Shown here: piece by piece, positions 34,445 through 41,369 of the stretch
Layout: each line of letters opens with the position of its first letter
How positions within the stretch are numbered: the first letter of the stretch is position 1
Made by a program: the position numbers and the translations under genes
Notes under the pieces: model-generated
Seen by the model: the letters and a program-made list of their open reading frames with translations, nothing else
Databases searched by the model: none
What the model was told of the DNA's origin: nothing
NCBI RefSeq assembly: GCF_050389775.1
Contig: NZ_CP177144.1
Coordinates: 1,860,001 to 1,924,000 of the forward strand
Length of the DNA stretch: 64,000 nt
From: Marinibacterium sp050389775
GTDB lineage: Bacteria; Pseudomonadota; Alphaproteobacteria; Rhodobacterales; Rhodobacteraceae
Reading direction: 5' to 3'

Positions 34445-34481
34445 AAAACGAAAACCGCCCGCCCCGGGACGGGGGCGGGCG
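34445..34481 (-). terminator. Intrinsic terminator of a short minus-strand unit
   Basis: CGCCCGCCCC (34465-34456 side) pairs with GGGGCGGGCG (34481-34472 side), a 10-bp stem with a 6-base loop. Reading on the minus strand it is followed by GTTTTCGTTTTC. It is a strong terminator with no annotated gene directly before it other than the 42-codon frame at 34566-34694. Confidence 0.75.
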
Positions 34482-34565
34482 ACTTTCCGGTCGAAACACG
34501 AGCAGCTGTTCCGACCGGTGCCGGGGCGCGGCGTTGCAGGCGCGCGCGAAAACCCCGGAGGGATC

Positions 34566-34694
34566 TCAGAAATGTGCCGCGCGGCGCGTCGGCGCGGGCG
34601 GGCCGGATGGGCCGGGCAGGGGGCCGCGCGCCGCACCGGCCGGGCGCGCCGGCAGCGACCGGGCCTGCAGGGGCGCGGTGAAACGGTGATGCAT
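34566..34694 (-). CDS. Possible 42-residue basic peptide (or part of an RNA gene)
   Basis: A 42-codon frame starting MHHRFTAPLQARSLPARPAG and ending in RRAAHF, rich in Pro, Arg and Ala. A strong GGGAGGAG ribosome-binding site lies nine bases before the ATG, and a strong intrinsic terminator follows about 85 bases after the stop. These signals suggest a real short transcription unit. I recognise no family. It could be a leader peptide, a small basic protein or the accidental reading of a small RNA. Confidence 0.4.
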   Translation of the reverse strand: MHHRFTAPLQARSLPARPAGAARGPLPGPSGPPAPTRRAAHF

Positions 34695-34846
34695 CCTGGG
34701 GGCTCCTCCCTTGGGGCCGCGCAGGTCATGGCCATGCGTCGGGCAAGGGTCAGGATGTCCGCGAATTCGGGCGGCGATAAGGCCGGGGCATGTCGCGAGA
34801 ATGTCCGTTTACGGGAATTTCCACGACCGCCCGCGGGGGCCGGGGC

Positions 34847-35599
34847 CTAAAGCCGGATGGCCGACAGCAGCCGGCCGTAATCGGCCTCGCGGGCATGGGT
34901 CGACCGGCGGTAGGAATAGAACCGCTCGGCATCGTCATAGGTGCAATGGCGCGTCCATTCCGCATGGCCCACCCCGGCGCTGCGCAGCCGGTGCAGCCCG
35001 TAGGCCGGCAGGTCGAATTGCAGCCGATCGCCCTGGCCATTGGCAAAGAACCGGGCATTGTCGGGCGTCTCGGCCAGGAAGGTATCCAGGAATTCCGGGC
35101 CGACCTCGTAATTGCGCTGGCTGATCGTCGGGCCGATCACGGCAACGATATCCGCTCGCCGGGCGCCCGCCGCTTCCATCGCCTCGACGGTGGCATCCAG
35201 CACCCCGTCCAGCGCCCCGCGCCAGCCGGCATGGGCCGCGCCGACCACGCCGGCCCTGGGATCGGCAAAGAGCACAGGCTGGCAATCGGCGGTCAGCACG
35301 CTCAGCACCAGGCCGGGCGTGGCGGTGACGATGGCATCGGCCTCGGTCTCGGGGTCGAGCGGCCCGTCGACGGTGATCGCCCGGGCCGAATGGACCTGGC
35401 GCACGCCGACCAGGGCGTCGTGGTCGGCATCCATGGCCTCGGCCACCCGGGCACGGTTGATCGCCACGGCCTCGGACTGGTCCGAAGACCCCCGGCCGCA
35501 GTTCAGCCCGGCAAAGATGCCGGAGGACGCCCCGCCGCGGCGGGTGAAGAACCCGTGCGAGACGGGAGAGAGTTCGGCGGAAGTGAGACGTTCGAGCAT
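34847..35599 (-). CDS. pgeF: Peptidoglycan editing factor / multicopper polyphenol oxidase-like protein (YfiH family)
   Basis: A 250-residue Cu/Zn-binding protein. The family histidine and cysteine set is visible in HGFFTRRGGASSG, VHSA, LTADCQPVLFAD and AAHAGWRGAL, with a late THAREAD..GRLLSAI tail. In E. coli PgeF hydrolyses UDP-MurNAc-Ser and so protects peptidoglycan synthesis; older names call it laccase. The ATG at 35599 shares one base with the upstream stop (TGATG). It is the last gene of lgt-midA-pgeF, a typical alphaproteobacterial arrangement. Confidence 0.9.
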   Translation of the reverse strand: MLERLTSAELSPVSHGFFTRRGGASSGIFAGLNCGRGSSDQSEAVAINRARVAEAMDADHDALVGVRQVHSARAITVDGPLDPETEADAIVTATPGLVLSVLTADCQPVLFADPRAGVVGAAHAGWRGALDGVLDATVEAMEAAGARRADIVAVIGPTISQRNYEVGPEFLDTFLAETPDNARFFANGQGDRLQFDLPAYGLHRLRSAGVGHAEWTRHCTYDDAERFYSYRRSTHAREADYGRLLSAIRL

Positions 35600-36657
35600 C
35601 AAGTCTGGAACCCTGCGGGAGGGATGGCTCGTGCCGGATGGAAGCCCAGCACCTTGAACAGGTTTCCCATTTCCTGCGGATGCGTCAACCGCCGATGTGC
35701 GGCAATGTGGCTGTCGAGCGCCGCGTCGCGCAGACCGCGGGCCAGCGCCTGGGCCCGGGCGGTGATGCCCAGCCGTTCGAGAAAGACACCCTGCGGGGTC
35801 ATGGCCGTCACCGCCGAGGGCGTGGCCCGGGCCAGGGCCTCGAAATCCACATGGGCGGTCAGGTCGGCGGTTCCCGGGGTGTCCAGCACGTCGACCGGCG
35901 CATGGGCGCGCAGGGCCTGAAGCGTGTCGCCGCGCGAACGCCAGTCGCCGTAATCGATGATCAGCGCCGCGCCGCCATGGGATTCGATGCGCTGTCCGAT
36001 CTCTTCGGCGATGGCCGGCAGGGCGGGGCAGATCTCGACCAGGTCACCGTCGCCCGTATCGGCCAGCCGCCCGGCCAGGGCCGGCTGCGGGCCGGTCGGC
36101 CCCAGGCCCCAGGCCAGCGCCTCGCCTTCCAGCCCGATCCGCCGCTCGCGCCAGCCCGCGCCGTCTCGGACGAACTGGCGGATCGGCAGGGCGTCGAAGA
36201 ATTCGTTGGCCACCAGCCAGAGCGGGGCGTCGGGCAGGGCGCCGGCATGGTCGATCCAGTGCGGCGCGTGGGGCGCCAGCGTTGCGGCCTGGGCCTTGCG
36301 CAGGGTGGGCGATGCCTCGACCAGCACGATCCGCGCGGCCTGGTGAAACCCGGGCACGGCGGCCGTGGCGCGCATCACGTCGGCCATCAGCGTGCCCCGG
36401 CCCGGCCCCAGCTCGGCCAGGGTAAAGGCCCCGGGCGCGCCCTGGTCCAGCCAGCTTTGCGCCAGGCACAGGCCCAGCATCTCGCCGAACATCTGGCTGA
36501 TCTCGGGGGCGGTGGTGAAATCGCCCGCCGCGCCCAGCGGATCGCGGGTGGTGTAATAGCCATGGACGGGGTGCAGCAGGGCATCGCCCATGTAATCGGC
36601 CAGGCTCAGCGGCCCCTCGGTGCGAATCCGCGCGGCGAGGTGATCGGCCAGGCTCAT
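35599..36657 (-). CDS. MidA/NDUFAF7-type SAM-dependent methyltransferase
   Basis: A 352-residue protein of the DUF185/MidA family. LHPVHGYYTTRDPLGAAGDFTTAPEISQMFGEMLG is the family N-terminus, and AELGPGRGTLMADVMR is the SAM-binding loop. VANEFFDALPIRQF and IIDYGDWR follow. Mitochondrial NDUFAF7 methylates an arginine of complex I subunit NDUFS2, so the bacterial protein may modify NuoD, but this is inference. Both ends overlap neighbours (ATGA with lgt, TGATG with pgeF). Confidence 0.9.
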   Translation of the reverse strand: MSLADHLAARIRTEGPLSLADYMGDALLHPVHGYYTTRDPLGAAGDFTTAPEISQMFGEMLGLCLAQSWLDQGAPGAFTLAELGPGRGTLMADVMRATAAVPGFHQAARIVLVEASPTLRKAQAATLAPHAPHWIDHAGALPDAPLWLVANEFFDALPIRQFVRDGAGWRERRIGLEGEALAWGLGPTGPQPALAGRLADTGDGDLVEICPALPAIAEEIGQRIESHGGAALIIDYGDWRSRGDTLQALRAHAPVDVLDTPGTADLTAHVDFEALARATPSAVTAMTPQGVFLERLGITARAQALARGLRDAALDSHIAAHRRLTHPQEMGNLFKVLGFHPARAIPPAGFQT

Positions 36658-37574
36658 GCGCCGGCCTTGCGCCCCGCGTCCCCCGCCCGGGCCCGGCGCT
36701 GCGCGCGCAGAGCCAGCCACAGGCCGAAGGCGATCATCGGCAGCGACAGGGCCTGGCCCTGGGTCAGCCCCCAGCCGCCGACCTGCCAGGCCAGGCCCAG
36801 CGGGTTGCCCGGGGTGATGAACTGGGGATCGGGCTGGCGGAAGAACTCGACGATGAACCGGGCCATGCCGTAGCCCGCAAAGAACGTGCCGCAGACCAGC
36901 CCCGGTTTCTTCAGCGCCCCGCGCCGCCAGACCATGACCAGCAGCAGCCCGCCCAGCAACAGGCCTTCGAGCCCGGCCTCGTAGAGCTGCGAGGGATGGC
37001 GCGCGCAGACCCCGGCCACGCCGTCGCAGATCTGCGCCCGCGGATCGGGAAAGATCACGGCCCAGGGCGCATCCGAAGCCCGGCCCCAAAGCTCGCCATT
37101 GACGAAATTGGCCAGCCGGCCCAGCAACAGGCCCGGCGGCACGGTGCAGGCAATGAGGTCGGCGGCCTGCATCTGGGCGATGCCCTGGCGCCGGGTATAG
37201 AGCCAGGCCGCCACGATCACGCCCAGCAGCCCGCCGTGAAAGGCCATGCCGCCCTGCCAGATTCGCAGGATCTCGCCCGGATGGGTCAGGTAATAGCCCG
37301 GCTGGTAGAACAGCACGAAGCCCAGTCGCCCGCCCAGGATGACGCCCAGGATGATCCAGGTCAGCATGTCCTCGATCTGGCGGTCGGTCATCGGCGGGCT
37401 GTCACCCGGCCACAGCTGCGGCCGGCGCACGGCGGCCACGCCCAGCCGCCAGGCAATCAGGATGCCGGCGATATAGGCCAGCGCGTACCAGCGCAGGGCA
37501 AAGGCGAATCCGCCGATCTCGAAGGACAGCAGTTCCGGCGACAGGTCGGGGAATTGGAGGGCAGCGGCGATCAT
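36654..37574 (-). CDS. lgt: Prolipoprotein diacylglyceryl transferase
   Basis: A 306-residue inner-membrane enzyme that transfers diacylglycerol from phosphatidylglycerol to the lipobox cysteine of prolipoproteins, the first step of lipoprotein maturation. Seven membrane segments are apparent. The signature GRLANFVNGELWGR and the catalytic-region QGGMAFHGGLLG are intact. AAAGGAG precedes the ATG at 37574. It heads a three-gene overlapping unit. Substrates in this window include the M48 protease and the 29-residue lipoprotein. Confidence 0.95.
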   Translation of the reverse strand: MIAAALQFPDLSPELLSFEIGGFAFALRWYALAYIAGILIAWRLGVAAVRRPQLWPGDSPPMTDRQIEDMLTWIILGVILGGRLGFVLFYQPGYYLTHPGEILRIWQGGMAFHGGLLGVIVAAWLYTRRQGIAQMQAADLIACTVPPGLLLGRLANFVNGELWGRASDAPWAVIFPDPRAQICDGVAGVCARHPSQLYEAGLEGLLLGGLLLVMVWRRGALKKPGLVCGTFFAGYGMARFIVEFFRQPDPQFITPGNPLGLAWQVGGWGLTQGQALSLPMIAFGLWLALRAQRRARAGDAGRKAGA

Positions 37575-37668
37575 GGCGGCTCCTTTGCCTGCGGTCCGGG
37601 CGCGCGTCAACCTTGCCCCTTCCGCCCGGTGCCTCCATATAACGGACAAGCCCACAGGGAGATGACAG

Positions 37669-37923
37669 ATGCAGACCCGCAACAAGCTCATGGACGATAT
37701 CTCGCAGCTGGTGACCAACGCCATGGGCGTGGCGCACGGTGCGCGGGAAGAAGCCGAAACCGCGATGAAATCGATGATCGACCGCTGGCTGGCCGACCGC
37801 GATTTCGTCACCCGCGAGGAATTCGACGCCGTGCGTGCCATGGCCCAGAAGGCCCGCGAGGAAAACGCCGCCCTCGAAGCGCGCCTGGCCGTGCTGGAAG
37901 CCAAGGCCGCCACGCCCGAGTGA
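37669..37923 (+). CDS. ubiK: Ubiquinone biosynthesis accessory factor UbiK (BMFP family)
   Basis: An 84-residue protein with an N-terminal amphipathic helix (LMDDISQLVTNAMGVAHGAREEAETAM) and a C-terminal coiled coil (DFVTREEFDAVRAMAQKAREENAALEARLAVLEAK). This matches the brucella membrane-fusogenic/UbiK family, which supports aerobic ubiquinone synthesis by helping lipid-soluble intermediates. AGGGAG serves as ribosome-binding site. It is divergent from lgt; TATAAC at 37638-37643 is a possible -10. Confidence 0.88.
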   Translation: MQTRNKLMDDISQLVTNAMGVAHGAREEAETAMKSMIDRWLADRDFVTREEFDAVRAMAQKAREENAALEARLAVLEAKAATPE

Positions 37924-38388
37924 TCCCCGGCCCCCGGTTTTCCGGGCCGGGATGACCACAGATGCTGCACGCCCCCGCTGTCCCGGCGGGGGCGTCACTT
38001 TTTCGTGGCCCGCCTTTGGTGCCCGGTTGTCCGGCCCGGCCCGCCGGTCTGCCCCGGCGCCATGATCCGGGCGTGCCGGCGCGGGATTCGCCCCTTTACC
38101 CGCGCCGCGGCCCCTGTCACACCGCATGCCCTTGCGTCCATGTTCCGCCTTGGGCCGGCCCGGCGCAGGATCCGCGCATCCCGGCGCCCGGGTTTGACGA
38201 CATTTCGGTGCGTTTGCCCGGTCATCCACAAGTAATTGGGCTTATCCCCAAAATAATGGTTGCCACGGGCTTTCTGCGCCCGCACCATATTTAGTGCGGG
38301 CACGGGGGCGAGCCCCGGCTTGTAGAACAGGCACCTAAGGGTCGGGGGCCATTGGCTCACTTACCCCAGCGATACACGAGGTGGCACC
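37924..38388. other. 465-bp spacer with DnaA-box-like sites and a hairpin
   Basis: No gene is supported. Two 9-mers in the same orientation, TCATCCACA (38222-38230) and TTATCCCCA (38242-38250), each differ by one base from the DnaA box TTATCCACA and lie 20 bases apart in a locally AT-rich patch. Downstream, GCCCGCAC and GTGCGGGC (about 38278-38301) form an 8-bp hairpin with the loop CATATTTA. The control region of ybjN lies here. Confidence 0.45.
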
Positions 38389-38889
38389 ATGGCCCTTTCC
38401 GAGCATTATCTGGAAGACGAGATTCACCCCATCGACATCGTCGAGCACCTGGCCGAACACCATGACTGGGATTTCGACCGGATCGGCGATGACCAGATCG
38501 CGATGGCCGTCGAAGGACAATGGCGCACCTATTCGATCACCCTGGCCTGGTCGGCCTATGACGAAACCCTGCGCATGGTCTGCACCTTCGAGATGGAACC
38601 GCCCGAAGAGCGCCATTCCGATCTCTACGAACTGCTCAACCTGGTCAACGATCAGTGCTGGACCGGGTCGTTCACCTTCTGGGCGGCGCAGAAACTGATG
38701 GTCTACCGCTACGGGCTGGTCCTGTCGGGCGGCCAGGTTGCCACGGCCGACCAGATCGACACGCTGATCACCGCGGCCGTGCTGAACGCCGAACGGTTCT
38801 ACCCGGCGATGCAGCTGCTGGTCTGGGGCGATCGCAGCCCGGCCGATGCCATGCAGGTGGCCATTGCAGAGGCCTACGGTCGCGCCTAA
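38389..38889 (+). CDS. YbjN domain-containing protein
   Basis: A 166-residue soluble acidic protein with the YbjN/type III chaperone-like fold: IVEHLAEHHDWDFDRIGDDQIAMAVEGQWRTYSI, then LRMVCTFEMEPPEE and ELLNLVNDQCWTGSFTFW. E. coli YbjN affects motility, biofilm and stress traits, but bacterial homologues are largely uncharacterised. A GAGGTGG ribosome-binding site is present. It is monocistronic and followed by a GC-rich hairpin. Confidence 0.88.
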   Translation: MALSEHYLEDEIHPIDIVEHLAEHHDWDFDRIGDDQIAMAVEGQWRTYSITLAWSAYDETLRMVCTFEMEPPEERHSDLYELLNLVNDQCWTGSFTFWAAQKLMVYRYGLVLSGGQVATADQIDTLITAAVLNAERFYPAMQLLVWGDRSPADAMQVAIAEAYGRA

Positions 38890-38901
38890 TGTCCCGGCCT
38901 C

Positions 38902-38924
38902 GGGGCCCGGTCGGGCCGGGCCCC
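38902..38924 (+). terminator. GC-rich hairpin after ybjN
   Basis: GGGGCCCGG pairs with CCGGGCCCC around a 5-base loop, 12 bases after the stop. There is no U-run, only CTCTAC, so termination efficiency is uncertain. The following spacer to proC (38925-39137) shows nothing further. Confidence 0.5.
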
Positions 38925-39137
38925 TCTACAGGATGTGGGGGGCTGGCTGGACCGGCCTCCGGTGCGGGGTGACCGCCGGGGCCGACAGGCCCGGGCCATC
39001 CCGCCGGTCGGGGCCGCGCATGCCGTGCCCCGATGCCATGAAAGGGCCGGGGCAGGGCGCGTGTCCCCCCGGGCCGTGAACACGCGGGGCCGCAAGCAGA
39101 CCGGATGGCCCCGCACAGGGACTTGGGGGCCAGGATC

Positions 39138-39950
39138 ATGAACATGGATGAACTCGCGTCCCGGGGGCTGGTGCTCCTGGGCTGTGGCAAGATGGGCTCG
39201 GCGATGCTCGAAGGCTGGCTGTCCGGCGGCCTGCCGGCCACGTCGGTCTGGGTGCGCGACCCGCGCCCGGGCGATTGGCTGACGGCCCAGGGCGTCCATC
39301 TCAACACCGATCTGCCCGCCGATCCGGCCATCGTGCTGGTGGCCGTCAAACCTCAGATCATGGCCCAGGCCCTGCCCGAGCTGCAGGCCTTCGGCGGCGG
39401 GCGCACGGTCTTCCTGTCGGTCGCGGCCGGCACGCCCATCGCCTATTTCGAAGAGGTGCTCGGCGCGGCGACCCCGGTGATCCGGGCCATGCCCAATACC
39501 CCGGCCGCCATCCGCCGGGGCATCACCGCCGTGGTCGGCAATGACCACGTGGCCGATGCCGAGCTCGACCTGGCCGAGGCGCTATTGTCGGCCATCGGCC
39601 GCACCGTCCGGCTGGACAGCGAGGCCCAGATCGACGCCGTCACCGGGCTCAGCGGTTCGGGCCCGGCCTATGTCTTTCACATGATCGAAGCCATGGCCGC
39701 CGCGGGCGAGGCCCAGGGCCTGCCGGCCGACATGGCCATGCAACTGGCCGTATCCACCGTGGCCGGGGCCGGAGCGCTGGCCGAAACCTCGGGCGAGACG
39801 GCCGAACAGCTGCGCATCAATGTCACCAGCCCCAACGGCACCACCCAGGCCGGGCTCGATGTGCTGATGGCTCCCGACGGGCTGAAACCCCTGATCGCCC
39901 GCACCGTGGCCGCGGCGACCGACCGGTCGAAGGAACTGGCCAATGGATGA
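39138..39950 (+). CDS. proC: Pyrroline-5-carboxylate reductase
   Basis: Catalyses the last step of proline synthesis with NAD(P)H. The 270-residue protein starts with a Rossmann loop (LVLLGCGKMGSAMLEGWL), has VAVKPQIM and VIRAMPNTPAAI, and ends with the ProC signature TGLSGSGPAYVF and VTSPNGTTQAGL. The ATG at 39138 was selected because an upstream alternative adds 11 residues without family support. It overlaps the CsaA gene by eight bases. Confidence 0.96.
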   Translation: MNMDELASRGLVLLGCGKMGSAMLEGWLSGGLPATSVWVRDPRPGDWLTAQGVHLNTDLPADPAIVLVAVKPQIMAQALPELQAFGGGRTVFLSVAAGTPIAYFEEVLGAATPVIRAMPNTPAAIRRGITAVVGNDHVADAELDLAEALLSAIGRTVRLDSEAQIDAVTGLSGSGPAYVFHMIEAMAAAGEAQGLPADMAMQLAVSTVAGAGALAETSGETAEQLRINVTSPNGTTQAGLDVLMAPDGLKPLIARTVAAATDRSKELANG

Positions 39951-40281
39951 GATCAGCTTCGACGATTTCCTCAAGGTCGACGTGCGCGTGGGCACCGTGC
40001 TGCGGGCCGAGCCCTATCCCGAGGCCCGCAAGCCGGCGATCAAGCTCTGGATCGATTTCGGCCCCGAGATCGGCGAGAAACGCTCCTCGGCCCAGATCAC
40101 CGTGCATTACGATCCGGCCAGCCTGGTCGGCAAGCAGGTCATGGCCGTGGTCAATTTCCCGCCCCGCCAGATCGGCAAGTTCATGTCCGAAGTGCTGGTC
40201 CTGGGCTTCCCCGACGCCGAAGGCGCCATCGTCCTGGCCCGCCCGGATCTCGACGTGCCCAGCGGCGGCCGTCTGCACTGA
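39943..40281 (+). CDS. csaA: tRNA-binding/CsaA-type chaperone protein
   Basis: A 112-residue OB-fold protein: DFLKVDVRVGTVLRAEPYPEARKPAIKLWIDFG is the conserved N-terminus, then KRSSAQIT and VVNFPPRQIGKFMSEVLVLG. CsaA proteins bind tRNA or act as export chaperones in Bacillus; the alphaproteobacterial role is untested. The gene overlaps the end of proC by eight bases, so translation is coupled. Confidence 0.9.
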   Translation: MDEISFDDFLKVDVRVGTVLRAEPYPEARKPAIKLWIDFGPEIGEKRSSAQITVHYDPASLVGKQVMAVVNFPPRQIGKFMSEVLVLGFPDAEGAIVLARPDLDVPSGGRLH

Positions 40282-40379
40282 TCCCGTCCCCGGGCCCCCT
40301 CGGCCCGGGGCTGCTTCCCGGCCCGACCGACCACCCGGCCACCACCCGTCGCCCAGTCGGGGGCGTCTCGTCCGGCCCT

Positions 40380-40402
40380 GTCTTCTTCTTGGCAAAAATA
40401 CC
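40380..40402. repeat. Variant CTTCTTCTTGG...AAATACC dispersed element
   Basis: A copy of the element at 6889-6911, between the convergent csaA and tdk genes. Confidence 0.5.
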
Positions 40403-40409
40403 AGACACA

Positions 40410-40495
40410 ACGCCCGCCACCCCGCGCCGCACTTTCCATTCCGGGCGCCCCCTCCGACGACGCCCGCCACCCCGCGCCGCACTCTCCATTCCGGG
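40410..40495. repeat. 36-bp direct repeat with 50-bp period
   Basis: Segments 40410-40445 and 40460-40495 are identical except for one base (TTT against TCT near the 3' end). The 14-base spacer makes the period 50. It lies 32 bases beyond the tdk stop in the spacer between csaA and tdk. Confidence 0.8.
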
Positions 40496-40526
40496 TCTCA
40501 ACCCCCGGCGACGGCCAGTCCGAGCC

Positions 40527-41123
40527 TCAGCCCTCGGCGACGTCCGCCCGGTCGCCCACCGCTTCCCGCCAGTGCCGCCGGCACAGCGACACATAGCTCT
40601 CGTTCCCGCCGATCTGCACCTGTGCACCCTCGGTGATCACCGCGCCATTGGCCTTGCGCACCACCATCGTCGCCTTGCGCCCGCAATGGCAGATCGTGCG
40701 CACCTCGCGCATCTCGTCGGCCAGCGCCAGCAGAACGGCCGAGCCCGGGAACAGCTCGCCCCGGAAGTCCACCCGCAGCCCGTAACACATCACCGGCACG
40801 TTCAGATCGTCGACCACCCGCGCCAACTGCCAGACCTGCTCTGGTGTCAGGAACTGGGCCTCGTCGACAAAGACGCAATTGACCGGCGCCTCGGCCTGCA
40901 CCGCCGCGATCCGGGCCTGCAGGTCGTCCTCGGGCAGGAAGGTCTCGGCCTCGGCCGCGATGCCGATGCGCGAGGCAATGCGGCCTTCTCCCGCCCGCGC
41001 ATCGATCCGCGCCGTCAGCAGGAAGGTCCGCATGCCCATTTCCCGGTAATTGTAGGAGGCTTGCAGCAGAACCGCCGACTTGCCGGCGTTCATGGTCGAA
41101 TAATGAAAGAAGAGCTTGGCCAT
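40527..41123 (-). CDS. tdk: Thymidine kinase
   Basis: A 198-residue TK1-type enzyme of the pyrimidine salvage pathway. The P-loop variant MNAGKSAVLL, VFVDEAQFL with the catalytic Glu, and YGLRVDFRGELF match the family. The zinc-binding cysteines are seen in CHCGRKAT, and the lasso region contains GGNESYVSLCRRHW. The start MAKLFFHYSTMNAGK is canonical. It is monocistronic. Confidence 0.96.
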   Translation of the reverse strand: MAKLFFHYSTMNAGKSAVLLQASYNYREMGMRTFLLTARIDARAGEGRIASRIGIAAEAETFLPEDDLQARIAAVQAEAPVNCVFVDEAQFLTPEQVWQLARVVDDLNVPVMCYGLRVDFRGELFPGSAVLLALADEMREVRTICHCGRKATMVVRKANGAVITEGAQVQIGGNESYVSLCRRHWREAVGDRADVAEG

Positions 41124-41212
41124 GGCCGCGGTCTACGCGGGATCGCGGGCGGCGGGCAAGCGGTGTTTGGACAGCGTGTCAGCGGGGTGGCCAAGGCGCA
41201 CCCCGCGCCGGA

Positions 41213-41302
41213 TCAGATGATCGGGATCAGCGGCACGCCGCGCCCGCAGGCCGCAAGCGCGGCGAGGAGGGTCAGGGCGAGGGCAGGGCGGATCAGGCGC
41301 AT
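41213..41302 (-). CDS. 29-residue lipoprotein
   Basis: A complete frame MRLIRPALALTLLAALAACG followed by RGVPLIPII. The n-region, hydrophobic core and lipobox (Leu-Ala-Ala-Cys, Cys19) are textbook, and a strong AAAGGAG ribosome-binding site precedes the ATG by seven bases. The mature lipopeptide would be only 11 residues. Its start, Cys-Gly-Arg-Gly-Val-Pro-Leu, faintly resembles the LptM/YifL start Cys-Gly-Leu-Lys-Gly-Pro-Leu, but this is too short to assign. It lies between tdk and carB on the same strand as both. Confidence 0.7.
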   Translation of the reverse strand: MRLIRPALALTLLAALAACGRGVPLIPII

Positions 41303-41328
41303 TTTGCGCTCCTTTGGGTGGGGTGCTC

Positions 41329-41353
41329 GATGCGGCGAAGTCTCCGCCGCATC
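41329..41353 (-). terminator. Hairpin after carB
   Basis: GATGCGGCG and CGCCGCATC form a 9-bp stem with a 7-base loop, 16 bases past the carB stop and 27 bases before the start of the lipoprotein gene. No U-run follows, so it may attenuate rather than end transcription. Confidence 0.45.
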
Positions 41354-41369
41354 GCGCCTTGCGTCAAGC

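Noticed and set aside
37924..38388. Replication origin
   Set aside because: Only two imperfect DnaA-box-like sites, no unwinding element, and none of the usual origin neighbours.
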